NCBI GenBank assembly: GCA_024529925.1
Contig: JAFEUB010001068.1
Coordinates: forward strand, 1,346,001-1,410,000
Reading direction: 5' to 3'
Length of the DNA: 64,000 bases
DNA from: Ophthalmolycus amberensis
Lineage: Eukaryota; Chordata; Actinopteri; Perciformes; Zoarcidae
This document shows, in pieces, positions 40,561-51,710 of the stretch (the stretch's first letter is position 1; every line of letters starts with the position of its first letter). A program made the translations under genes and the position numbers. Below the pieces are notes generated by a model that was given only the letters and a program-made list of their open reading frames with translations, made no database searches and was not told the origin of the DNA.

Positions 40561-41739
40561 AGTAAAGCAAATATAGATTATGGCCACTTTGAAGTTACTG
40601 ACACAAATTTTTGAAAGGTCAAAATGATCTCCCTGCACTCGCAGATAATAAAGAAAAAATATCGACAGTGACAGATTTTCTGCAGTCCAAATGTCACAAA
40701 GTAGATTTTTTTTTGTCACTAAAAAAGTCAAGCTGACGGCTGATTTTCTTCCTCTTGTGTAATCACCGGCTGTATGAACCCTCAAAATGAGCACATTCCA
40801 CGGAACATTTCCCAGGTATTTTACAAACGGAGGCACAAATGACAGAAAATCGCTGAGATCACATATGAATTAATTTTGTGCAGCTTCTCCGCCCCGCTCT
40901 AACACGCCAGTGTGTCTCAATGGATGCTGAACAAAGACGCAGCGAGTCCTCAGCCCCCTCAGGACTCTCACCAAGCTAAGTTGCTTCGCTATAACAAACC
41001 AGTGGATAAACATTGTTTCAAAATGGCTGAAAGGAGCCAGCGATGCGAACAGTCAGTCCACGAACCCTCCCTCTGTCCTAATCTGCTTCTTCCCTCAGAT
41101 TATTGCCATGAATGAGCAGGCAACAAGAGAGGAGACTTATCACTCCCACCCTTTCATAGCATTTGCTGTGTGTATTTTCCCTGTATATTAAATTTGTCTC
41201 CTTTAAAAGGCACTGACAATGTTTGCTATTTGTCTGTACGGTACTCGCAGCTGCAACGCGACAATAAACGCAGGCTAAGAAGCAGCACTCGGTAAACTCG
41301 GAATTGTGGAGCTTGTTGAATTACTCATGAGTTTTGATACTTTGCTTTTGTGTAAACGCTTAATTCCACTAATCCCTATGGAGAGACAGTGAATGGCGTA
41401 AATTCCCTATGATATCTCGTCTAGGCTAAACATTTGCTCACTTACGTATACATTGGGTACAGAAAATTATTCTTTTGACAACATTACAACAGATTTAACC
41501 CAGTGCCCCGTTTATCCTGCAATGACATGTATTAGCTGCATTGCGTTGGGAGGTACGTCTCCATTTCAAATTAAAACTCAGCAACTAGCCTGCCCGCACA
41601 CACACATGGATCAAACGTTCTTTTATCTTGTTGTTGGCAGTTTGCGCTTCAGTTCCAGCGGTAGAAAATTTATATTGATTGCAGAAAAATTAATTTCCAC
41701 ATTTTAAGTGCAGAGAAGCCATTAGAAATTCAAGAAATA

Positions 41740-42560
41740 TGAACTGGCTTGTTCATTATTTCTTTAACTGTGTGTCAGGCCTTTTCTTCCCTGAGCCCCT
41801 CGAGGTCAAGCTCTGCAAAGCCTATTTGGCAATCAAACACCGTCCCTCCCTAACCCTCTTTTTCCTCCTTTCTCCACACACACCTCTCTTTCCCTCTTTC
41901 TCTTCCCTTGGCCCTTTCTCTCCCTCATCATCCCCCCTTCTCTGGCCGACTGAGAGGGCCGACTGGCCCTCTCAGCGGGGCTATAGAGCCCTAACTTGTC
42001 TACATTTACCCCCTGCGTTGGCTGACCAATGAGGCCGTTGCGCGGCTAGTCCCTCTTGTAGCGCCCCGCCATTCTCCCCGAGTCAGCTCATGCTCTCTGT
42101 TTTCCCAACCTCTGACCCCAGGCCATGGCAACAGGGGCAGGAATGTCAGGAGTGATTGGCAGGATAAAGAGCGCAGCCCCTCTCTCCTGCACAAGCGGAT
42201 TTGAGACACTTTGAGGGGCGAACAATGGCGGATTTGGGCTTGATTGGATCACTGATGAGCTGATGACTGTCAAAAGAGCACGTCGTCTTTACATAAGCCT
42301 GATTATCTCTGCATGGCGGAGGAGCGGAGAAGAGTAGGAGGGGTAACCACTGTGGTGGGAGGGAGGGGAGGACTGGCAGGGAGCTCACCCCCATGCAGAG
42401 TGCCTCGAAAAGGGGATAGATCTGCACACGAGGGCCAGGCTACGGGGGCCCGGGCCTCTCATCCACTGGGGGCCTTTAACAAATCCATTCAGGCGACCGG
42501 GGGCCCTCACACATGTGGCCTTAATCACAGGAGGGTGGCTGAGGGTGGGAGTGTGAGGGG
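41740..42560. promoter_or_regulatory. Candidate Iroquois-cluster enhancer block 3
   Basis: Unique sequence between repeats, with recurring TGATTGG/GATTGGC cores (42,153-42,160; 42,241-42,248), GGATAAAG near 42,162, CTTAATCACAG near 42,520 and AATCAAACACCG near 41,832. No coding frame resembles a known protein. Lying 4-5 kb past the irx1 3' end, it is placed to serve irx1 or irx4. Confidence 0.35.
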
Positions 42561-43218
42561 GATGACACATGGAGGCAATCATTGTTCAATCCCTCACCAT
42601 CCCATCAAGACAGACAGAGGAGCGGAGAGAAAAAGAACGAGGGAAGGATACAAGGAGAGAGAGCGAGGTGCTGACAGAAAAGAGCAGTGGGACAGGCAAA
42701 TCAAAGACAAATCCTTCCATAATCTACCTCTTTAACAGGGATTAGAACTCACCAAAGGGCCTATATCAGAACAGCAAAGCGCCAATGAAGACTCTATTCA
42801 CAGTGAGAGTTTGAGGGGCTGATGGGACTCTGAAAACTCAGAAGTGTCTCGGTGGCTGTTTTCCTCACTGGCAGCTTTTTACAGTGTGTACCAGTTCTAT
42901 TTTTTGAAAAGTTTTGGGGCAGCTTGGGTGACAAACAACCAACATGAAGCATAAACTTTGAAACTCTGAAGAAGTTTCCGGCGGCACCCGCCAGAAAGAC
43001 TAATCATATTTTGGATCTGCTCACTTTTTCCGCTCCTTTCATGACAAAACATGTTTTGGACACACTGTGTAACTGATTAAACAGCCATTTGATGTCATTT
43101 TCAGCCCCATCATGCTACACTCACTGATATCCAACTTTGAAAGAATAACATATTGTTTGGGTACTTGGAAGAACAGCAGTGTGATCTGGCTGGGATGAAG
43201 TGTGGAAAAAGTAAAGTG

Positions 43219-43222
<4 letters not shown>

Positions 43223-43250
<28 letters not shown>

Positions 43251-43373
43251 CGGCTGATATTCTCCTCAGCGGTGCGGATGGCAGTCTGTCAGAGTTGGCA
43301 GAGGAAGTGAAAATGGCCTCAAGTGTCTGGCTTCCCTCCATGCTGTTCTCACATCAATGACAGCTCTCACTGC

Positions 43374-43418
<45 letters not shown>
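43223..43418. repeat. Paired (GA)n and (CT)n microsatellites
   Basis: A (GA)n run at 43,223-43,250 and a (CT)n run at 43,379-43,417 are about 130 bp apart and form a long, imperfect inverted repeat (complementary arms) able to fold back. The spacer is unique sequence. Confidence 0.85.
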
Positions 43419-43421
<3 letters not shown>

Positions 43422-43596
43422 GCTCTCTTTAGACTTGAGTTTTCTCTTTCCATCTCTTGTTTTTATGTACTCTTTCTCCGTCTGTGAAAGGATGGATGGC
43501 TGGATGAATTAAGAAAAACTGATTTTGGAGGAATCACTAAACCAAAGTCAAGACTCTTATTATTTCTCCACACCTCGTGCACACGTGTCAGGCGGT

Positions 43597-44390
43597 TCAG
43601 CATTTTATGACATACACGCTTATTTGTTTTCTTGCTGAGAGTTACATCAGAAGATTGAGTGCAGTCAATATGAAGCTACAGCCAGCAGACTGCTAGCTTT
43701 GCTTAACACTGGAGACTGAGAACCGACACATTCTCACTCCCATCTCGTCAAATAGGCTACAGCCGCTCAGTCAGTGGCCCTAAACTTCAAACTATGACGC
43801 TAGGTAACCCTCTAGCGGTGGTTTTGGCCGTGGCAGGGACGGCTCTTAGTTTCCAAAGTTATAGTGTCTTTTCAAAATCAACTTGTCTTCAAAGGAAGTT
43901 AGATTTAGGCAACAAAACCACTTGGTAATGTTTATGAACGTGTTTGACGTTAACTTGACTGACTACCGACTCGCGTGACTGATGTGACAAAACCTCAAGA
44001 TTTACTCTTAGTTTTGCACGGGGATGAGAACAGCGGTCTCCTGGATGAGAGTGCTGTGTTTGTGTGACCCACCTGTCTTGTGTGGACTTTCTGGCTCTTT
44101 ATACTAAGCCAGTTACTTTGACGTGGGGGGGGGGGGGTTACATCAGAGTTAGTTGAAAGCGCTGTATGTTGGTATCAGACGCCGAGGTGCACTGACCAAG
44201 CGTCGCTGTTTGACGAGTTGGGACTGAGACCTGTTTGGGTAAACAGCTAGACTTGTTCTGTCAAAAGTTTTAAAAAAATACATCCCACTTGCCAGCACTT
44301 CTAAAGCTCACTGGTGAACGCTTCATATTCCTTTTTGTTTAATCCATGTCAAAACCAAAGTGTAAAAATGGCGGTATACCATTTTTTAAA
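43597..44390. repeat. Interspersed repeat family B, copy 2, split by a TIR element
   Basis: The left part (about 43,597-43,725) has CTTATTTGTTTTCTTGCTGA, GAGTTACATCAGAAGATTGA and CTAGCTTTGCTTAACACTGG. The right part (44,237-44,390) has AAACAGCTAGACTTG, CAGCACTTCTAAAGCTCACT and CAAAACCAAAGTGTAAAAA. These are consecutive pieces of the family as I know it, separated by the element at 43,727-44,236. Confidence 0.6.
43727..44236. mobile_element. MITE-like element with imperfect terminal inverted repeats, inserted in repeat B
   Basis: The left end reads CACATTCTCACTCCCATCTC followed by GTCAAATA. The right end, read on the other strand, gives CAGGTCTCAGTCCCAACTC followed by GTCAAACA. There is no transposase. 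A run of 13 G lies inside at 44,125-44,137. A related element lies at 59,337-59,700. No clear target duplication was found, so the superfamily is left open. Confidence 0.55.
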
Positions 44391-45449
44391 ACAATTATTC
44401 AACAAATGATGTGGCCAAATGTTGGGCCTATTTGTAGCTGTTTTCTAGGTTTAGAGTTATAAGAAGAGCATTTTTTGTCAAGTGAATTGTTCATATGAGC
44501 TTCTAGTTGTTGCTACGTGCAACACTGTCCTAATAAAGCTGAACTAGATGTACAATAAAGCATCGAGTGAGAATTGTTGTACATAGCACTACGTCAAATT
44601 TTGGTCATTTGAGTCAAAAAGAAGAGTAGAATTAATCAGCTGTTGCCGTCCCATTAAAAACATATATCGCCAAAACGTTGATGTTACAGAAGGATCAGTT
44701 TTCAGCTTTTTGACAATGCATTTCAAATAATCCATTGTGATTTTAAAGATTTTAAATAATTAATCAATCAATTTCACCAAATTTTGAGACACGTTTTTTA
44801 AGAATTCAGCAACAACATGCAAAATTAGCAACATTATTAGGGCGGTGTCGGTGTTTGTCTGCTGATGGGAACTGTATAAAGTACACACCAATAAATGTCT
44901 TAAAATGTTTTACACTAACAACTGTTGGGAGTTTACAAGTTGACTTGCAGAAAGCTTTAGTGATCCTCAGCGTGGACACAGACACAGTGACATGTTTTGC
45001 TCCACGAAGTAAAATTCTGCTTTACTCTTTCTGAGAGTGAGGTGGCAGCATTGAGTTAATCTGCAGGTCCATGAACCTGCCGGCTGTGATTCTGTCAGTG
45101 TGCACCACGCCTGCTCAAATCACCATTTGACTGTGTACTCTACTGACCGTCCATCTGCCCAAACAAGTCTGCAATATATTTATGCAAATTATAATAAAGT
45201 AAGTAACGAAGTGCCAGTTCATTTCACTCATCAACTTGCTATTCAACAGCCATATACTTATTTGTTACACCTTTACGGACCACGTTACCCAACCTGACCC
45301 AACCTAAACCGAACCGTTTCACTAATCTAATCCAAATACTGAACATCTGCAGCACTTGACTTCTACGAAGAGGCCAAAGGCACTTGACAATAAGTTGACT
45401 ATCAGCGTTTGACTTTCAAACTGAAGTGTGAACCTAAAAGCAGTTGCTG

Positions 45450-46110
45450 CATATGCAACTTTTAAAGATGTCAAGCCTTATCTGCATAGTGAGTTTAAAT
45501 ATGCAATTAAATCTAAAATAGGTGCGTGCACCTGAACCTGAGACGGTCCAGGCCCCCCTTGAGAGGCCAGAGGACTCAAATCATGTGGCATGCATGACCT
45601 GCTGCTAATCCAAGCATGCGTGTGGGACCACAGCTTTGAGAAACACTCACTAGTAACAGCCCTGAGACCCCCCACCGTCCTCTCTCTCCCTTTACCCTGA
45701 TGTCTTTGGGCCTGTGAACGTCAAGGATGGCTCAGAGTGACACACAACCCCCCCCCCCCACCCCCCTCCCATCAACCTCCCCCTGAGCTGCCGACCCCAT
45801 ACTGGCTGCTGGCCTTTCCTGCCGTCTGATCCATATTTCAGAGGCGGCAGTGGTGGCACTGAGGGGGTATAATCCAACATTAAAGCAAGGAGGTCTGGGC
45901 TGAAAGCACAGACGCAGGTTCATAAGGTCCTGGAAATCTTCAATTTCAATTTCCGCAGCGTTTGCAGTGGCTTCCAAGGCGCTGGCATAAGTCTCCGAGT
46001 TTTGGCGGGAGTGCAGATTCCAATAAGGGTGAGACTTTTCTTGCTAAAAGGGGCTGACTCTGCACGGTTTAGTTGGCAAGGAGAGTGTGAAACAAGACAC
46101 GGTGAAGAAG
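45450..46110. promoter_or_regulatory. Candidate Iroquois-cluster enhancer block 4
   Basis: Unique sequence just past the irx1 3' end, with octamer-like ATATGCAATTAAATC (about 45,499) and ATATGCAAC (about 45,452) motifs and TGCATGAC/GCATGCG blocks. It is broken by a C-rich run at 45,748-45,759. Composition and place suggest an irx1 enhancer; not tested. Confidence 0.35.
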
Positions 46111-46518
46111 GGGTCAATTAAAAGGTGGGGACACTGTGATCATCAATAAACAAGTGGAAATCTATAATATTTGAAATGTGTATTATTGTATATTCATGTA
46201 AATTTTGGGTTTCCCGTTAAAGTAACACATCCTCTGTGACGTTACACTTAACTTCTTAGAGGAATGAAATTAAAAAGAGAATTTCAATGATGGAATGAAT
46301 TGTGTGCACATTAAGACTGATATCTGTCATGTGAAATAACATATATGAATTAACATTTTACAGATCTCGATCAACCTTAAAAGTAAGATCAACGTTTAAG
46401 AGTATTTTAGGAGGTTTAAGTCACGCGTTGCACCCTTGATTTTCTCCAGATTTTTGACAGAACATGAACAATTTCTAATTAGGGAAGAAAACTCCAATAA
46501 TAAATGACTATAATGACA

Positions 46519-46524
46519 TTTATT
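46519..46524 (-). terminator. irx1b: Candidate irx1 polyadenylation signal
   Basis: AATAAA on the minus strand about 270 nt past the irx1 stop codon. It is the first exact hexamer I noticed in the 3' flank. Confidence 0.55.
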
Positions 46525-46793
46525 TAGTTCCCAAAAAAATATATTCTTTAAAGACAAATTCATATCCTGTATTTACAATTTTTAAAGGTTTCCATTCACA
46601 ACAGAAGAGGCGAAGAAGAAACATATAGGACATAAAAGAGAGATACAAGCAAATCTGTGACAAAAACAACCATCTCGTTTGCATGTAGAAGCTAAACGGT
46701 AATACTATGACAGGTAGCACTGTCAAAAAAATAGCCTTCATTAAACCGTTCTCCGTTAAATAAAATTATTCCTTTCTCTTTCTCTTTGTCTTC

Positions 46794-49700
46794 TCATAAT
46801 GTCATTGTCACAACTCGCTGTGGTGCTGTCCCATGGTGAGGTCTGAGGAGAGGAAAGAGAAGAGAAAGAAAACGTAGGTCAGAGGTGAAATAAGTGCAAT
46901 GGGATGAATTACAAATATTAGGGAAAAATGTGTGTATATATACCCGTATCATAAATACTTCAAATAATACACTACTTTAAATACTATGAGTTCCCTCGTT
47001 TAAATGCTATCTAAAACAATGTTAAACTCTATTTATGCAAATGGCAGAAAACACTAAATTGCTTTGTGTCTTTACACCCTCCACTACCTCCCTGATGTTG
47101 CTATCAGCGTTTTCTTTGACATACATTAGCTGCATTCACTGAGGGGGCGTGAAGAAATGGCGGCAGATTATTTAAATGACATAGGTGGCGATAATTTAGG
47201 GGGGGGGGGGGGGGGAGGCAGGGTATATTACTGCTGCCTGACGAGGCGTTAAAGTGGGGACTCAATCACATGATTTATGTGCTGAGGTCTGCCTCAGCGC
47301 AGTCAGGTGTAACAGTGTTTACCTCTGCTTTAAGGTTCATTTAGCAGAGGACATGTGGAGAGAAATTGAGGTTGATAATGTCGCGATGCCAAATTGATTT
47401 CAAATGCACGAGGTTACCTGTCAGTGATCAGCTGGAATGGGGACTTCCGGGAATCAGGCCTGTGGTCGCTCTCCTGGTCTGTAAAACGAAAAACAAGACC
47501 AAATAAATAGCAATTTATTAGTGAGAATTATCTTCAAAATTCCCCTTACTGTGATAAAGATAATTCTTTTGGATCAGTTATTGGTGACATATGCGTCACA
47601 GTCCTGACGCTCGTTCAGTAAACATATTAATTACACAGGGTTGAACAATCTAATGTTGTCCATACCATCTCTTTTTGGACTGAAGCTTCCCGACGACTCC
47701 ACATCACTGTCATCCTCCGTCCCCGATGTTCCGGGCCCCGCCGCCGCCGGCCGTGCGTCATGACGCGCAACCGGCACCGCGCCGTGGAGAGGCAGGTGTC
47801 CGGCCGGCGCCCCTCCGAGGAGCGACCGCATGTTCAAAAGAGAGTTGGCGTTCAGAAAAGCCGCGTTGGCCCAGTTGTGCAGTTTGCCAATCTGGCATGT
47901 GTAAATCCCATGACCCGGGAGTAAGGCCGGGTGGCCGGCGGAGGCCAAAGCCGGGTGGTGCGCGTGGGCCGCGGGGGAAGGTCTGTGAGAGCTGTCCGGG
48001 GCCGTGGCGGTCTCAGCCAGGGACCAGATTTTGGGTTTGCTCTGCGGTGGTCTCTGGCACTCCTGTCTGCTGGGAGAATGATCCACTGCGAGTTTGACAA
48101 CAGGCGATGTGTTGAGAGAAATAGCCGCCTCCACTCCTCGCAGGCCCTCCACAGAAAGCGTCCTGCTACTCTCTGAGCTCTTCGGCTCGGAGGCCTGCTC
48201 TCTGTCGGCCAGGCCTGCCTCTCCCTCTCCCTCACTCTCTCCTTCCCCTTCTCCCTCTCCCTTCCCGGAGCCCTGCTCCCTTGCTTGCTGCTCTTCGGGT
48301 CTCTCGATATCGACAGTTTCCAAATCGATCTCCTCGTCGTCTTCGTCGTCGCTGCCGTTCTTGCCTGGCTCGTCCTCGTTGTCGCTGCTGAAGATGCGGC
48401 CGTCCCGGTCCTCGGCGCTGCGGCCCCAGGTCACCTTGTTCTCCTTCTTCAGGCGTCTGCGGGCGTTCGCGAACCACGTCGACACCTGGGAGAAGGAAAC
48501 GGTTTTTTATTTCACTTATTATAAAACAGAATAAAATCACGGTTCCTTTGAAAACACGGGGCTGCCGACTAGAAATATGAAATGATTAAATATGTAAAAA
48601 TCCTCATTATTATTCCTCATAATTCTTCGTTATCATTAAAGGAGCTTTGAAATCAGAAATATCTGGAGACTTGTCTCTCTCGGGGAGGAAGTGTGACTTT
48701 ATTCAAGTGGGCTATCAGTCAGTCACAGCTGGATTATCATATTAAATAATGTAACAATTAGATTATCTATTGCTCTACAGGAAGCGATAAGTACTTCACT
48801 TTTGAAAAAACAAGCAAATGTGTTATCCTAATCCACAGCTGAAGCATTAAGCACTGCCCACCTGTGTGAGTGTCATCCTAGTAATGATAGCAAGCATGAT
48901 CTTCTCTCCTTTGGTGGGGTAGGGGTTCTTCTGGTGCTCCTGCAGCCAGGCCTTCAGGGTGCTGGTGGTCTCCCGGGTGGCCGTCTTGGCCCTCGACGGG
49001 TCCCCGTACGGGTACTGGCCGTATGAGTAGAAGCCTTGAGCGGCGTGGACCGGCAGAGAGGCAGGGTGGGACCCCGGGCTGTCCTTCAGCTCATACTGGG
49101 AGCCCTGACATGTTATTGGGGAGAGCGAGAGGGAGCGAGAGAGAGCGAGAGGGAGAGAGAGAGAGCGAGAGGGAGAGAGGGAGGGAGAGAGAGAGAGAGA
49201 GAGAGAGAAGACAACTTGTTGAGCTACTTGTCTTGAAAATGATTTCCTCACCAAGTTCAGAGACAAAAATAAATAACATTTGAATTATTATTTGTGCAGC
49301 AAAAAAGTTTTGAAAAGTTCCAACGTCCTGTCAGTTTGACAAATACGCAGGACATTTAGGAATTATATCATGAATTTAGAAAATAACCAATAACAATTAT
49401 TTGTTTGACAATCATTTTTTTTCTAAAGTGGTTGTCTTTTATAAATTACATCTAAACATTTTAATCATCATTTCGATTTAATTGAAATTAGGAATATAAT
49501 TTATTTCCAAACGTTCTCTGAACATGATTGTTGTTTCATTATTAATAATTAATTGTGTTTTTTCCTAAATAATAAACGCTGTCTTACATATACAGTAGAT
49601 TACGTCTAAATTAGATTGTTCCTTCAAATATCCATAATTTACACCCAAAAAATCTGAACTGACAATTACGAAATTTAATTTTAACCTAAGAGATGAGTTC

Positions 49701-50231
49701 TCTTAAGTTTAATGATTCAATAATTTGCCATTCAGAACCTATATACATATATTAAACATTTAAGTATACAAATAATGAAATATGAACTGACAATGAACGG
49801 TTTGGACTTCATTTAATTCATATTTATTTACAATTGTTTAGCCACAAACATCCCAGAAAAAAGAATGATCTGTATTTGAATATCTTAATCACTGCACACT
49901 TTTGGAAAATAGCGCATTCGTTTGCAATTGACAGCTCTCAGCAAGACAACAAAAAGTATATTAACACCTGAACTGCTTCAGTATCAACTCTCACCATCTG
50001 GGATATGAGGGCGAGGTCTGCGGCTCCGCTGTACGGCAGAAAGGCACTGTAGTTGTGAGCCGCCCATGGGCTCCCGTACATCCCCAGCATGGAGCCGACA
50101 GCCGCGGCGGTAGCGGACGAGCTCACGCCGCATTCAGTGCCTCCTTCCCGGGCAGAGGCCGGCCGCTCGCCCCCGTACACCTCGTGGGAGGCACTGAGGA
50201 ACTGGGGGTACCCCAGCTGAGGGAAAGACAT
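46794..50231 (-). CDS. irx1b: Iroquois homeobox transcription factor 1 (5 coding exons)
   Basis: Nuclear TALE homeodomain factor for neural, sensory and mesodermal patterning. Exons (minus strand): 49995-50231, 48862-49104, 47666-48485, 47418-47478, 46794-46842. They sum to 1410 nt, 469 aa plus TGA (human 480). Diagnostic IRX1 features: N-terminus MSFPQLGYPQFLSA and YGGERP; LGMY, NYSAFLPY and SQMGSQYELKD; homeodomain at about 117-178, TATRETTSTLKAW to WFANARRRLKKENKVTWG; acidic DDEDDEEIDLETVDIE; Iro box KPKIWSLAETATAPD at 310-324; HGIYTCQIGKLHNWANAAFL; late RPDSRKSPFQ. It is therefore irx1, not irx2, despite lying next to irx4. A Gly-Glu simple run at residues 232-251 is coded by CT-rich sequence (48,213-48,272). 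The homeodomain carries Irx4-type residues (see findings). Confidence 0.95.
47199..47215. repeat. Poly-G run of 17 in irx1 intron 4
   Basis: An uninterrupted G run (poly-C in the irx1 sense), in the intron between exon 4 (47,418-47,478) and the terminal exon (46,794-46,842). Confidence 0.9.
49118..49209 (-). repeat. irx1b: (CT)n-rich tract forming the polypyrimidine tract of irx1 intron 1
   Basis: About 92 bp of CT/CCCT/CGCT simple sequence in the irx1 sense, ending 12 bases before the AG acceptor (49,105-49,106) of exon 2. It is both a variable microsatellite and the splicing pyrimidine tract. Confidence 0.85.
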
Positions 50232-50580
50232 GTCCGGAAAAGCGCGTACTGTAAATCTCTCTTAAAGCCAAAGTCACACAACAGCAAGAGGAGGCAGGAA
50301 TGAAGAAGAAAAAAAAAAGAGAAAGTAGCAATTCCCAGAAAGAAGTAGAGGATGAAGGGGGTGTCTAAATCACCAGAGTCCCCCTTTAAGTAACTGTCAA
50401 GCTTCCCCACTTCCACCGACCCGGAGTTGTGTCAGAGCCGCAGTTTGGCACCTCTAGTGCGGAGTGATGCGTGTATCTGGCCGCGGGAGCTTCTGGATGT
50501 GGAGCTGACTGACTGATTGGCAGTCTACTTAAGCACCAAGCTCCTCCTATGCCCGGGGCAGGCGATTAGTGCATTGGTTA
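50232..50580 (-). promoter_or_regulatory. irx1b: irx1 5' UTR and promoter region
   Basis: Directly upstream of the irx1 ATG. A CCAAT box in the irx1 sense lies at 50,516-50,520 (within GCCAATCAG). The stretch is moderately GC-rich with CCGCGG and CCCGGG sites and has no clear TATA. A (GT)n run at 50,590-50,618 borders it upstream. Confidence 0.45.
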
Positions 50581-50587
50581 GCCTAGG

Positions 50588-50589
<2 letters not shown>

Positions 50590-50618
<29 letters not shown>
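50590..50618. repeat. (GT)n microsatellite upstream of irx1
   Basis: About 29 bp of GT at the outer edge of the irx1 promoter, followed by further GT-rich sequence to about 50,720. Confidence 0.9.
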
Positions 50619-50621
<3 letters not shown>

Positions 50622-51425
50622 GTGTGTGTGATCTAATTTCTGCAGTCTTCACTGTGTCTATACACAACAGAAAACCTGTGAAGTGTGTGCAAGTGTGTAG
50701 GTGTGTGTGACTGTGCGCAGTGTATATTTGCTTTTTTCCTGTGGCCAGTATGACTTTATTTAACAAACACTCCGTCCCTATGCACACACAGTTTCGTATT
50801 GTTGTGCACATATTGTTATACTATTAGTAACTATATAATAATACTACTAATAATAATAATGTATATCGGTTTAAACAACTGTTGCAATTTTGACAACTAA
50901 CTATTTTCGCTATTTCAACAACTAGCATATTTTAGGTGTCATTCTTCCTCTTACGCGCTGACAGCGGATCCGCAGGGTATGCCGGGACATTCTGTCCAGC
51001 AGATGGGCCGGGAGGCATCGATATGGTCGGCCAGATTCGAGAGGAATGTCCGTGATTATCGACGGAAGTCAGTGGAGCATATTTTCAGAGCGAAGATAAA
51101 GGATTGGAGGTAATGACAGAGATTGACGAGGATAAGAGATAGCAGAGATATGGAGCACACAGGAGCTGTGGAGTGGAAAATGACAGATGTTTGTTGAGAA
51201 GAATGGACTACTGTACTCTGCTGGGCCTTTAGGTATGAAGTCACCGATGTTGTAGTCCATTTTGTAATTTAAAAAAAGGGTGAAATAATTAATTTGACAT
51301 ATAAAATGCAAGAAAATCGATTATTTTAATGTGGAAAAGTGTATAAATTGGAAGCATGCAGATTGATGGTTCCTCATTGACAGGCTTAACTATCAAAACA
51401 ACTCTGTTTCAATCTGCTCCTTTGA

Positions 51426-51434
51426 ACACACACA

Positions 51435-51465
<31 letters not shown>
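51426..51465. repeat. (CA)n microsatellite
   Basis: About 40 bp of CA with one CT interruption in the irx1 upstream region. Confidence 0.9.
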
Positions 51466-51468
<3 letters not shown>

Positions 51469-51619
51469 CACAGTGCTAATGAGGTTGAGCACCCTGCGCC
51501 CTGCTCGGTGGCCCTGTGGCCCTCCTGGGTTCCCTCAGAGGTTAGCTGTGTAATTACTCCATCCCCATAAATACAGATTCATCATTTCACACTGGAGCCC
51601 CTGATGAGCTTGGCTGAGC

Positions 51620-51710
51620 TGAGAGAGAGCGAGAGAGAGATGGGGAGGAGGAGGAGAGGAGGAGGAGAGGGGTGGTGGGGGGGAGGGAGGAGGGGAGGAT
51701 CTAATGATTT
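51620..51710. repeat. Homopurine GA/GGA tract
   Basis: About 90 bp of nearly pure purine (GAGA, then GGAGGA and G runs); potential triplex or quadruplex DNA. No coding content. Confidence 0.75.

Larger units (their letters stand above)
30366..46500. other. Intergenic irx4-irx1 (about 16 kb), no gene seen
   Basis: The stretch contains interspersed repeats (31,750-32,310; 34,007-34,590; 36,143-36,530; 39,585-39,950; 40,155-40,560; 43,597-44,390), microsatellites, and enhancer-like sequence at 37,980-38,370, 41,740-42,560 and 45,450-46,110. Irx2 lies between IRX4 and IRX1 in tetrapods; I saw no trace of an Irx homeodomain here in any frame. Other parts show neither genes nor clear repeats. Confidence 0.6.

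Noticed and set aside
30000..46500. Search for an irx2 pseudogene between irx4 and irx1
   Set aside because: No WFANARRRLKKENK, KNATRE or Iro-box remnant seen in any frame outside the two genes; a decayed copy could still be found by alignment.
46794..50231. First impression that this gene is irx2, as expected from IRX4-IRX2-IRX1 order
   Set aside because: N-terminus (MSFPQLGYPQ), SQMGSQYELKD, GIYTCQIGK and the C-terminal SPFQ are IRX1-specific, and IRX2 landmarks (MSYPQGYLYQAPGS) are absent.
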